DNA of 64,000 nt from Roridomyces roridus (taxonomy: Eukaryota > Basidiomycota > Agaricomycetes > Agaricales > Mycenaceae), in assembly GCA_029378245.1 (NCBI GenBank), contig JARKIF010000010.1, forward strand, positions 1,364,001 to 1,428,000, read 5' to 3'. The position numbers and the translations under genes are program-made. The notes beneath the pieces are model-generated. The model saw only the letters and a program-made list of their open reading frames with translations, was not told the DNA's origin and did no database searches. Below are positions 54,540-64,000 of this stretch, in pieces. Position 1 is the first letter of the stretch. Each line of letters starts with the position of its first letter.

Positions 54540-56046
54540 CTACGTATTTCTCACCACAGCAAGTCTCGCCCTCTGCACTTTTCCCGTCGGAGTAACAGTC
54601 CAAACGCGTTCCCCTAGCTCGACCTCCCGAAGCCCGCGCTTCGCTAGCGCATAGACGACACCTGCCTCCTGTGCATCGCACGACCAATGGCGCTGGACCG
54701 GCAACGCGGTCGGATGTAGATGGGGGACGGACAACGTCGGTGGGAAGGGGAGGAGGTTTAGGGCTATGCGACGCAGCAGGTCCTATTTGAAATGAGCGGG
54801 TGAGTCATGACTCGCAAAGGAACGCACGCTGTAGGTGCCAGACGGCACTTCAGGAAGCTCGTCTTCCCCGCTGGACTGCGGCCATGTTGCGCGCCGCTGG
54901 CTGCTACCACCATCGACTTTTGCTACCATCGGCAGCACGTCGGATTCCTCGCAATCAGAGAGTTCATCGGCAGGCACCCCGTCGAACGCCCTCTCGTCGT
55001 CCAACTCAAGCATACTCGTCCGCACCGCGAATACGGGCGTCCATCCCGCTGTACAGCGCGGCTTTGGCCTGGAGTAGCATCCGTACCCACGGAAGGCTGC
55101 GTCGTCGCGCTCAGGGACGAGCATGGTGAGGTGGGTCAGGAAAGGTAGGGACGCTGCGATGCATGCGAGGGTATCTGGTGTGGATACTGTTTGTGGGAGA
55201 GAGAGCGCGCGTAGGGTCGGTGCGAGCGCAGACAGCGCCGGAATGAGCGTCAAGATGGTGAGCGGGCCCTGGCATGGGCGAGGGAGTACCGTTACAACGC
55301 GGATGGGGAGGTGGGCGAATAAAGGGATGAGGCTCGGTGGGGCTGTGACGGTGCTCAGCGTTGGAACGAGGTGCGATGCTAACTCGAAGCCTGGCGAAGC
55401 CTGCCAGTCCGATGGGAAGAGCAGCGTCTGAAGATGGGTGCATCCTTCCAAGACGGAAAGAAGGGCGCTCGGGTCAAAACGGGAGTGGAATGCTAGACGG
55501 AGGAGACGGGTGAGTGGGATGGCATCGAACCCTGCGAGAAGGGCGTTAACGTGCGCCCCGAGTTCCAAATGGGTGAGTGTTTTGGGATCGACGATCCGGA
55601 GTGGTTGAACATCACCCATGTCAGGTTCCTCTGCGCCAGATATCGTGAACCGATCCAAGGAAAGAAGAATACCGTCCCGTGGCGCGATTTGGCAGTCGTC
55701 TAAAGTGAGTTTCTCCAAATTCCACAACGACGCCAGGGTGAGGCGGACATTCGTATCAACGGTGTTTCTCTGCATCGACAGAGAACGGAGATTTTGGTAC
55801 AGCCCCAAGGAGGAAAAAAATGTCGAGAGGGCTCTCTCGCGGAGCGCGTCGAACGCGTCGAGCGGCGGGGAGCAGAGGAACTTGAAGATATCTGAGTCAT
55901 CGGATATATTCGGTCGTCCAAGGGAGCAGGAGGGGTAGGCAGAGAGCACGGAAGAGGCGGCAGACGAGGGAGAGTCGGCGGAGTTGACGTTTGGAGGTGT
56001 GTTCCCAGCATGTGAGCCAGATTTCAGTCGGGAGGGCGTCGAGCAT
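54540..56046 (-). pseudogene. F-box/LRR paralogue with internal deletion
   Basis: This is a paralogue of the gene at 12447-13995. The F-box is intact from ATG 56046 (MLDALPTEIWLTCWEHTSKR, then LSLVCRLFRALCLPLLL), but that frame stops after TTEYIR. About 80 codons present in the paralogue are missing here. The leucine-rich part (YQNLRSLSMQRN, LWNLEKLTLDDC) continues in another frame. The leucine-rich frame is open to about 54828. A 45-nt intron (54783-54827) then joins the conserved last exon ending RHWSCDAQEAGVVYALAKRG. The F-box and substrate-binding part can no longer be translated together, so the gene is probably dead or reduced to the LRR frame. Confidence 0.78.
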
Positions 56047-57894
56047 TCTGGGGACACTCTGGGGGATCGTGCTCTTTCATTTTATACGTTACCAGTGCGT
56101 ATTCAAGATCCGAGGCATTCCTCTGATAACCACAAGGAGCTTCGAGTAGAGTTTTGAATTTGAATTAGGGGCCTTCGACGATAGAGACCGCGCGCTGTGT
56201 GAGTGTCCGCTCAATACGAATCTTGAGACACGCCTGCGAGAAGCCGCTCATGAACAAGCACGCGAGGAGACGTTACCGGCGGCAGTCTGAAACGCGCGGG
56301 CGCATTCACCTATTTATCGACTGTTTAGCTCGGAGGCAAGTCGGAATTTGGCCTTTTCTTAGAGTTAGACTGAAGGACTCTCCAAAAGCTCTCTCGGCTC
56401 AGTTTCGAAGATGAGGGCGTGTTGCTCACCGGCCGCGGCAACCTTTCAACGTCGCGTATCACATCATCAAGGTACCAGCGACACAAGTTCTGGCGTGTCC
56501 CTGCATACAACGTGGTTCAAACCTGTTCGAGGGCGGACAGGGCCGGGCTTGCACAAGTTTTCACCCGTATTCTCTCTGTTCTGCGGTGAAGATTGAGTAA
56601 GTTACGCACCCGTATTCGCCCACGTTTCTCATATGTCGAAGTTCTCAGATCTCTGTGTTGGCGACTGGGGACCTGGGTAATCGAAGCCGCAATCCCCAGT
56701 GGTTCGCACTTGGTACAGCAGTGAGTTTGATCACGTTCCTTCCTAATTTGGCAGCCGGAGTAGTGGACCAAATGATCGGCTTCGTTGCCGAATTGATGTT
56801 GGTTCAAGTTACTGTTCAACCCAGGGTTCAGACTTTCTCTCAGACCACCGGTGATCCCAGTTTCAACGTGTAACCTTCAAAGTCTAAGTAACCCTCCCGG
56901 CTGGTGCTTCGTTCCATTCGAGCCCGGGCCGTTATGGACGTTGCATGGTTGGATCTTTTTGGGCGATCGAAGAAACATTTGAACGACGTGTTTAGTGTTT
57001 GCAAATACAGCACATCTGCTCGTTCAACTCGAGGTTGGCCTATGTTCCAAGAGATTGAGTCACCTTTTTGAACGGCATGGACCAGTGATTACTTATAAGC
57101 AGAAATGAACAGCCTGCCTGTTCGACAACCGCCTGTCTAGGTTAGCATGACTCCTAATGTTCGTGGATCTTGTCAGTGGGGCCACTGGAATGGAAGGGAC
57201 CTTGGAAAGCTTCCAGGCCTTCACGGTCCTTCTCGACCATTTCCTCGGCGGTCAGAGAGCTGAGTCTATAATATATGCGCTTCCTCTTTTTGGTGAGGGA
57301 GAATAAGTCCACAGTATACTACGCCGCGGGCGTGGCCACCTTCAAGACGCTTGCCGAGGCATCCGTCTCTGAAGCGGTCAAGTCAGTGCCTTGGATTTGA
57401 CGTTCAACTTGGCGCAGGAACAGCGGGTATCCGGCGCTGAATCAAATGCAACAGATGAAGGTTCGGAGGGTTTATGCAACACCCTGATTTATGTCCTTTT
57501 GAATGACGTTCAGGGTTGTGGACAGTCAAGGCACAGCTGAGTGACAGCTTAGTTGCAATCATTGGTGGTTACGTTGATCGGCATCCGCTTGAAAGCCTTA
57601 TCGCTCTTTGCGTTGAGGCAGAGATTTGATTTGGAAACTGTGTATCATTGGAGAAGATTGGAGAGGTGGAGTCAATTTTCCTTGACAGAAATACAATTCA
57701 GATACCCGGTTGCACCCGGCAACGCCACATTATGATTTGCGGCTGTGATAAGCCGGCATCGCTGAAAAATTTCAAATCCCGAAGGGGGTAAAGGGCATAA
57801 AAGCCCGTCATTCCTCAACGATGTGACCGTTCTCCCCCCACCAGCCTCTCGGCCCACGCACGCTCTTTGCAACTACTCTCGTTCACTCCAGACT
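56047..57894. other. Intergenic, no supported gene
   Basis: Short ORFs without domains. A stretch around 57180-57460 has coding-like composition but no continuous frame or motif I recognise. A CATAAAAG box (about 57796-57803) precedes the secreted-protein gene by about 95 bp. Confidence 0.4.
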
Positions 57895-58323
57895 ATGCAG
57901 TTCCGCTCCATCATCGCGTTGATTTCGTTCGCTGCCGCCGCCTCGGCGACTGCTGTCATCTACAAGCCTGCCCAACCCCAGCCGTCCGCGGCGCCCCCGG
58001 CGTACAGCTGCCCGGACAACAACAACTACGGACATGGAAGGGTCAACCACCTCAGCGACTGGCCTCCTCACCAGGGCTCGCTCTTTGGCTGCACGTGAGT
58101 ACTTACCGCCTCCACATGTCGCAGTCTTATCTCAAACTCCATTTCCACCCGCAGTTACAACACAGGCCATGGAACCGGCACCCACTCGTGCACGTACAAC
58201 TCTCGTAGCGGCGCATGCACCTCCAAGGACTCGCGCTGCCCGTCCGAAGCGTACTACGGATCGGACGCGGGATACAAGAAACGGGGAGCCACCCATGCCA
58301 AACGGGATAACATGTCGTTCTAG
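57895..58323 (+). CDS. Small secreted Cys-containing protein (effector-like)
   Basis: This is a 122-residue protein in exons 57895-58094 and 58155-58323 (60-nt intron, phase 2). The signal peptide is MQFRSIIALISFAAAASATA. The mature part has a Pro/Ala-rich start and then five cysteines in SCPDNN, FGCTYN, SCTYNSRSGAC and SRCPSE contexts. Its C-terminal tail contains KKR and AKR, possible Kex2 processing sites. The composition fits a small secreted protein of the kind counted as candidate effectors in mushrooms. No homologous family was recognised, and the role is unknown. Confidence 0.75.
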
Positions 58324-58697
58324 ACTCGTACGTCTGTCCACGCTCCAGTGTTCACTTTTCGTCTCATTTCAACCCAGTCATACCATATAGACCGTATACT
58401 GCTCAAGTTGGAGCTTGCTTACTATGGACTGGCTTTCCTGAACACTTCCGCTAGTTATGTATGCCATTAGAATTCAATTCTTGTCAGACGTCGGACTCGG
58501 CCACTGGGGCGCGCACTAGGAGAGATGTCTATCGCACACAGCCCGGCGTTCCTGTCCCGTTAGTGTCGGCGCTTTTTATTTGAAACACAACAAGGCGTAT
58601 GTATATCTTCAAACAGGAACAGCTAAGTACAAGAGTGTGCATATAAACAAGACATCTTCATCTCCGTCGATGGGAGGCAGTACTAGTCGCGATCACG
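58324..58697. other. Convergent intergenic region
   Basis: This lies between the 3' ends of two convergent genes; nothing further was recognised. Confidence 0.4.
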
Positions 58698-59046
58698 CTA
58701 ACGACGGCGCGGGGGATGCGTGCAGTTGTAGCACTGCGTGGGCGAAGTCCCCGCCGAGACCCGGGTCGGCTGCCGCAGCCTGTTTGCACATTAAGGAAGG
58801 CAAGTGACGGGTAGTGCTTATACGTACCACTGGTTGCAAGTCCTGGAGCAATTAGCGCAAGTCGCGTCGGGGCCTTCGAGGGGCGGGTGTTTGTTGCTGT
58901 AGCGACACCAGCGAGAGCCACAGTCTACCTGAAGTTTCGGCGTCAGCGATGTGAGGAGAACGAAAAGAATAAGGTACGTTGAGGCTCCCGGCGGGCATCT
59001 CGTGTCCGCAGGTGTGGAGATGACACTGGACTTCGCGGTGACACAT
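58698..59046 (-). CDS. Small Cys-rich protein, MC..CGH..DCG..WCRYS family, copy B
   Basis: This is an 83-residue protein from exons 59046-58978, 58928-58828 and 58779-58698, with introns of about 49 nt at the same places as in copy A (28604). The pattern is MC-x11-CGH, VDCGSRWCRYSNKHPP, C-x2-C-x3-C-NQW and a final CYNC. Conservation of cysteine spacing and intron phase between the two loci indicates a real gene family. There is no secretion signal. It may be a zinc-binding protein; the function is unknown. Confidence 0.75.
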
Positions 59047-60026
59047 TTCTTGAGTTTGGGCTTCGAGAGAGAGGAGGAGAACTCTGAGATATTGAAGGCG
59101 TCGCGTACCCATCTTTTAAAGCCAACCATGCATGCACCATCCCTGGGCGTGTAGGGTCTCGCCGAGCGTCGCAAAGGGATCCACCCACCATCGAACATTA
59201 ATTCGGCCCAAGACATGGCAGCGAATAGAAGCCTAGTTTCCGTCGTTGGTGTGTTGGAGTGAAGCCAGAAAAGTCAACAAACATTCTGTATCGGCAGGTC
59301 GGGAAGCGTGGCCGCCATAGCCATGGATTCGGTCTCATTTAATATTCAAGAGATGTCCCTGGAAGAATCGTTCATCGTCAATGACTTCAAGCAGCTAGGA
59401 CACCGTAGATAGCTCAGCAAGAAGTTGGAGAGACAGGCAGCTCCCGTTTACCTGCAGAGACTTTCTCGGATTTGTTGAGGGAAAGTCGTTATCTTCGCTA
59501 AGCGGCCATGCGTTCGGACGAGTATCTGGATATAGGATTCAATATTCTGTGATTGCGTTGGCCATCGCGGGATAGATAGTGGAAGATGCCAACCTCGCGA
59601 AAGGATCCACAGTAGTTCATGAAGATATCGTGTCTGAAGAGTACCTAGAACTGGAATCCAATAGCAATTTAGTCGGTTCCACCACACGCTCCAGAAAATG
59701 ATTTCCATCCCGATGACTTTGGGAAAGGACGAAGCTTGAACAGGCCAAAGCGCGGTGGCAATATGTATCGGCAGAATATCGCATGAGAAGAGCAGACAGT
59801 CATTCGGCTTTCAGGGTCGCGAAGATGTGAGAACGATGGATAGATGGATGATAGCCGCTAATCTGAGAGAAGAACGATTGGAAAATCGGGATATTCCGTT
59901 TCAATTCTGTGGGCCAAGGACAGAATAGTAGCCACCAGAAAACAGGCCCACCGCGACTCGACTCGACTCTGGAACAGAGACGATGATAAAAAGAACATTC
60001 GCGGAGTTTGAACCATTTACCCGTTT
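59047..60026. other. Intergenic, nothing recognised
   Basis: This contains the upstream region of copy B and the 3' flank of the histidinol-phosphatase gene. ORFs at 59448-59708 and 59800-60267 (minus) look spurious. Confidence 0.4.
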
Positions 60027-61050
60027 TCAAAAGAAGCGCGCCCAAAATGGATGTGTCGCCCAAGGCTGATCCATTTTCGTCGCACGGACGTATCGCCCCG
60101 CGGCGTTGAGGGATTCGGAATGTTCCAGGAACCACAGCTCCGAGACACCAGCACGCTGCAGGTACTCCGGGAGCCGGCCATAGTTGAGACCTACAGCATG
60201 AGGCCCGTGGCTGTCGTCCGATAATGTTAGACGGCCCCCGTTCTTCAAGATCACCTATGACAGACAATGAATCGACGTCAAGTTAAGGTTTTTTTTGATA
60301 CCTCGAGGACGTCATGGCCGGGATATGGCGTGCTCCATCCTTTGCGCAGCGCAGACGCGTTGATCTCGAATAACGCGCCGTACCCGACGGCGAAAAGGAT
60401 GTTTCGCTCGACGCGTTCCCAGACCTCCGGGTATTTCGCGAGCTCTAGGTCGGGATTGTACAGCCGACACAAGTCAAAGTGCCCTACGATCTCGGGTTGG
60501 AAGCGCCTCAGCAGCTCGTACTGGGCATCGAAATAGGCAGAGAGGAACGCGGAATCTTTATCCGTCGTAGAATCCATACTCTCCACCGCCTTGCGGAACG
60601 TCAGCAGGTCAAAGTCGATGGGGATCCCATTAACGTGGTGCACTGATCCGACGAGGTAGTCCACGCGTCCTTGGTGCCGCTCCAGAAGACCCTGCAGCTG
60701 GTCGAGATCGAGGGGCGTGATGTTTTCAGTCTCCAATCCGACCAGTAGCTTGATTTGAGAGGCGTATGCCTGCTTCAGTCGATGTGCTTCGGCGAGGAAG
60801 TCGTCAAATTGGGATAAGAGGTCTTGCAGGGTTAGCGATTCCTAGAAGCCTTGAGGAGAGGGCAACTGCAGAGCCAAGTAGGACACCGCACCTCCTCAGG
60901 ATAAAAGTCCGCCGTCCGATACCGTGGAACGTGTTCGGTCATTCCATAGACTTGGAATTGCTGCCGGATTGCCTCGAGGACAACCTCTTCAAGCGAGCCT
61001 ACCGCGTGCTTGCAGAACTGGCCTGAATGAGAGTGGTGGCTATGAGGCAT
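60027..61050 (-). CDS. HIS2: Histidinol-phosphatase (PHP family)
   Basis: This is a 308-residue enzyme of histidine biosynthesis, hydrolysing L-histidinol phosphate to histidinol, of the metal-dependent PHP type found in fungi. Exons are 61050-60892, 60841-60302 and 60254-60027, with introns of 50 and 47 nt in phase 0. Metal-site histidines begin at MPHSHHSHSGQFCKHA. Also visible are YGMTEHVPRY, KLLVGLETEN, YLVGSVHHVNGIPIDFD, EIVGHFDLCRLY, FEINASALRKGW and the final metal motif LSDDSHGPHAVGLNYG. The family order is complete. Its cytosolic housekeeping role contrasts with the accessory genes around it. The downstream part of exon 3 ends with WARFF. Confidence 0.9.
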
Positions 61051-61178
61051 ACAGTGGTCACACTGGGCGGGCGGCGGGTGCAGGGGCGGCGGATGATGGC
61101 GGCGGGAAGCAAGAGTGATGAGCTTACATAACCGAGTGATGATGGACAATAAATTAGGAATTTATGCTAATAAATATT

Positions 61179-63075
61179 TTATACGAGCTGCCCGCGCGTT
61201 TCACCCCGACCTTCTCTCACAAACAGGTATCTCGAGCAGGAGAAGATCACAGCGCCAGACGCGAGCATGATCTGCGAATATGAACTCCCATTTGAGGAAC
61301 AGTGATAATACGCACTCCACAAAAGACGATGGGCCGGAACCATATGTATTGACCCTCGACAGAGTGCAGTAATGCGCCCGAGATGGGAGTGCCGATAAGC
61401 ATTGAGATGCTCACGAGCGAAAAGGCTACGCCCATTCGTGTTCTATCGAGTTGTTGAATATGCAAGTCGAAAACCCAACACGACTCACCCATGTTCACCC
61501 GAATGGCTTGCAAATTGCACGATGAGGGTGGGTATTAGGGAGACATCTACATGCTTCTCTCAGTCCAGAATGTGCAGAGGTAAAGAAAGACTCACACGAC
61601 CCGGACCAAAATCCATACAGCACTCCGAAAACAACAATCCCCGCGACAGATTTGAGCCCGAAAATGCTGAAGATGAGTCCAGCCGAGATGAACAGGCAAG
61701 GAATGATGGTGTTGTACGGCCCCACGCGATCTGCGAGGAGGTTCGGTAGGATACGCCCCAAGACGCTGCCGGCGTTCAAGATCGCCAACTGTTGCGAGTG
61801 AGTGGAAGGGGAAAAAGGGAGGGAGCGCTCACGCACCACGTAAAAAGCGAGGCCCTCGTCAATCCCGCGGTTTATTGCGTACAACTGGAGGTAAAAATCT
61901 GTGGATATCACCTTGAGCACGCCAGATAAGAGCCCCCAGGGCGTCAACGAACACGGAAAGAAAAGGCCCAGCCCCACGACGAATGCCCTAAGATGAGTTA
62001 ATGAACAGCTTCTAGTAGCTCAGAAGACACCGACCCGAGTACGGAAATCATGAACGAAGCATCAGAAAGGATCACCCCCAGCTCTGGCTTCGCTGGTCCT
62101 GGTCCCGGTTCTGATCGTGGCGCCGACCGTGTCCGCATCACCAGATTTGCCACAATCAAAAGCAGGCCGGAGAGCGCGCCCGTCCCACGGACGGCGTTCT
62201 GGAAAGACGTGCCACGTTGATTGACGAGTTGGTTGAGGAGGATAGGCCAGATTACACCGCCGAAGGAGGCGCCCTGAGATCGTCTGTTTGTGCAATGAAT
62301 AGAAAGCAACAGAGCACGCGCACCGAAACGCCAACGCCCGTCGCCAACGCCCGATGTCGCTTGAAATGCTGCCCAATGATGCTGAGGGAGGGGAGGAAGA
62401 GGAGAGATTGGCCGATTCCCGACGCTACTCCTTGGGCGAGAAACACCTGGGATGATTGAAGTGAATCGAAAACGATGACAAACGAAGCACACCTGATAAT
62501 ATTGGTGCGGCTGCGCGAGAGAAATCATGAATATAGATGCCACTTGGAGGACGGAGCCTAATGCCAGCATCTGGTGGCTGTCGGGTGATCGGTGGTTCAG
62601 TGGAAATCATACGTTGCACGCGGCTCACAAATATCCGGCGTCAAAGGCGCGGCCGACGAGTATCCCGGGTGCGTACTGCAGGCATAGTTGAAGACTGCCT
62701 ATCCAGCTAGCCGGGAGTTTCAATGGATTCCTTCCGAGGCGACGGAACACACACCTGATATCCGAAGGAGTCATGTTGGACAGGGAGTTGCGCGTGTAAT
62801 AGTCCTGGTACACTCCAAACGCGTTGCTACTGCCCAATGTGCAGAACTGGATGAAGAATCTGTGTGTTTTCTTGTCGGTCCGGACACAGATGCGAGGCAG
62901 CCTGCTGGACATACGTGCCAAGAATCGTCAAGCACCCAACAAGATCTCCCTCCTTGGCCTCCCGCGGCGGATCGGGGCGGGGAAGCGACAGCTCCAGATC
63001 GTATTTGAATTTTTGCTCGTCAGGGTCGAATGAGTGGTGTTGGTGGTCGGCAGTGGCAGATGTGTGGTCCGACAT
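61179..63075 (-). CDS. MFS monocarboxylate-type transporter
   Basis: This is a membrane transporter of the MFS monocarboxylate porter group from about eleven exons; every junction I tested closes. The start is MSDHTSATADHQHH, followed by a charged cytosolic leader and then GCLTILGT. Family segments in order are NAFGVYQDYYTRNSLSNMTP, SWIGSLQLCLQYAPGILVGR, VFLAQGVASGIGQSLLFLPS and GQHFKRHRALATGVGVSG. GASFGGVIWPILLNQLV, NAGSVLGRILPNLLADRVG and MGVAFSLVSISMLIGTPISG follow. It ends with a basic tail near RGQLV. Twelve helices are expected. The substrate (carboxylates, riboflavin or other) cannot be predicted. It lies 128 bp upstream of the histidinol-phosphatase gene on the same strand, with no evident functional link. 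Confidence 0.85.
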
Positions 63076-64000
63076 GAGAGTCGGGCGAGGCGAGGAGTGC
63101 GGGTCGTGTGGCGCCAGGTAAGTAAGTGAGTAAGTATATATGTGATCCATGGAAGGCGGTGGGAATTCGAAGAAGGCTTGCAACGAAGCCCGAGGCGGAA
63201 ATTTAAGCTAGCTAGCTAGACTTGTAAGAGACGAGACGGGTGGGAGGCTGTTCAGAGCCAGAGTTAAAGCTGTGATCAGTTCTTTGGAGTCAGTGGAGAG
63301 GCGGCACGACCTGGAGACGCGGTTAACGAAGGGCGGAAGGTCGAATTTAGCGTTCAAGCTCTCCGCAGGCAGCGGGGAGGCAATTTGGCACGCACCCGCC
63401 AGCGATCCCCGCGCTATGTGTAAAACTTAACTGGGCAACGGGAGTGTCGACGGACCGCTTTCATAACATGCTAATGAATATGATACGAATATAGTGTTGG
63501 CGTGCGAGCACTCACCTAAATGATCGCGCGAGGCAATGCCACCTGGCATCTTTTCTTTCAGTGTCGTCAGCGAAAATCATTTGACAGCGAGGGGATTCGA
63601 GTTGGGTATGGGTGTTAAGGTCGGACTCGCTGGCCGGTTGTTACATAGGTGAGAAGTAGAAAACAGAGCGGAAAGCTGCGTGTACCTGATCGAGCCCACT
63701 GAGCACGGATCAGGTACGCCTAGAATTCTGGAACGTCATCCAGGTGGCCGCTGCATGCTGTAAACCCGTGCATAGCGCACAAAGACCACGCTCCAGGAAC
63801 TTTCAGCGAGGACAGAGTGCCCAACAAGGTCGATTGCTGTCGAAGGATGGAAGCAGGAGGAGAGCCAGATTGTCACGTGTCACAATCAGTCACAGCGGTG
63901 ATGGACATTTTGTCGCATTCGTACACACCCCGTGGAGTAAAGAAGAGCCCTCCAATGCAACCCGCAGCTTCCTGCTCATTCTGCCTCTTGTATAGCTCCG
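63076..64000. other. Intergenic, transporter upstream region
   Basis: No gene is supported. A short palindromic run GCTAGCTAGCTAG occurs near 63208. Confidence 0.4.

Noticed and set aside
1..64000. CRISPR arrays, bacterial operons, rRNA genes or integrated virus
   Set aside because: No regularly spaced repeats, no rRNA-like sequence and no viral hallmark proteins were seen; intron-rich genes show the DNA is fungal nuclear.

Overview
The window is nuclear DNA of a filamentous basidiomycete, most likely an Agaricomycete (mushroom or wood/litter decayer). Nearly every gene is cut by 45-60 nt introns with GT..AG ends and CTNAC/TTGAC-like branch sites. There is a class II fungal haem peroxidase, a family largely confined to Agaricomycetes, and there are expanded F-box, CK1-like kinase and small Cys-rich families. 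The exon models below were built by eye from splice sites, reading frame and recognised motifs, so individual junctions may be off by a base.

Layout. 1-3.8 kb: a decayed F-box copy, then a small C2H2 zinc-finger gene. 5.7-9.0 kb: a secreted CBM9-like protein, a zinc alcohol dehydrogenase and a GFA/CENP-V-type protein, all on minus. 9.5-14 kb: a divergent F-box pair and a third F-box/LRR-like gene. 14.7-18.3 kb: a CK1-like kinase whose catalytic HRD aspartate is glycine, an MFS transporter relic and a small CxxC..WxxH protein. 18.9-22.7 kb: an SDR gene broken by a stop and by a 943-bp inverted-repeat element, next to an 895-bp CACTA-like element. 22.9-25.5 kb: a long acidic disordered protein. 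25.8-27.7 kb: two tandem duplications. 28.6-31.9 kb: a small Cys-rich gene and a 12-exon IML2/TTC39-like gene. 32.7-40.6 kb: a Zn2Cys6 factor, a long FHA protein and a secreted CMD-like protein. 40.7-45 kb: an F-box gene plus a partly duplicated F-box locus interrupted by a 343-bp relative of the 943-bp element. 45.2-46.7 kb: a class II peroxidase. 48-54.4 kb: two near-identical UbiA-type enzymes flanking a cytochrome P450, a likely terpenoid/meroterpenoid mini-cluster. 54.5-56 kb: a broken F-box/LRR paralogue. 57.9-63 kb: a secreted Cys protein, a second Cys-rich family member, histidinol-phosphatase and an MFS monocarboxylate-type transporter.

The most unusual content is the pair of non-autonomous elements at 20203-21145 and 43298-43640. 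Both have CATCAG..CTGATG termini, an apparent 2-bp target duplication, short-motif arrays near both ends and a shared tRNA-like internal segment. Each landed in a coding exon, and in both cases the uninterrupted target can be inferred from the window. Gene duplication followed by decay recurs throughout (F-box, UbiA, Cys-rich genes). Three introns fit only with GC donors.
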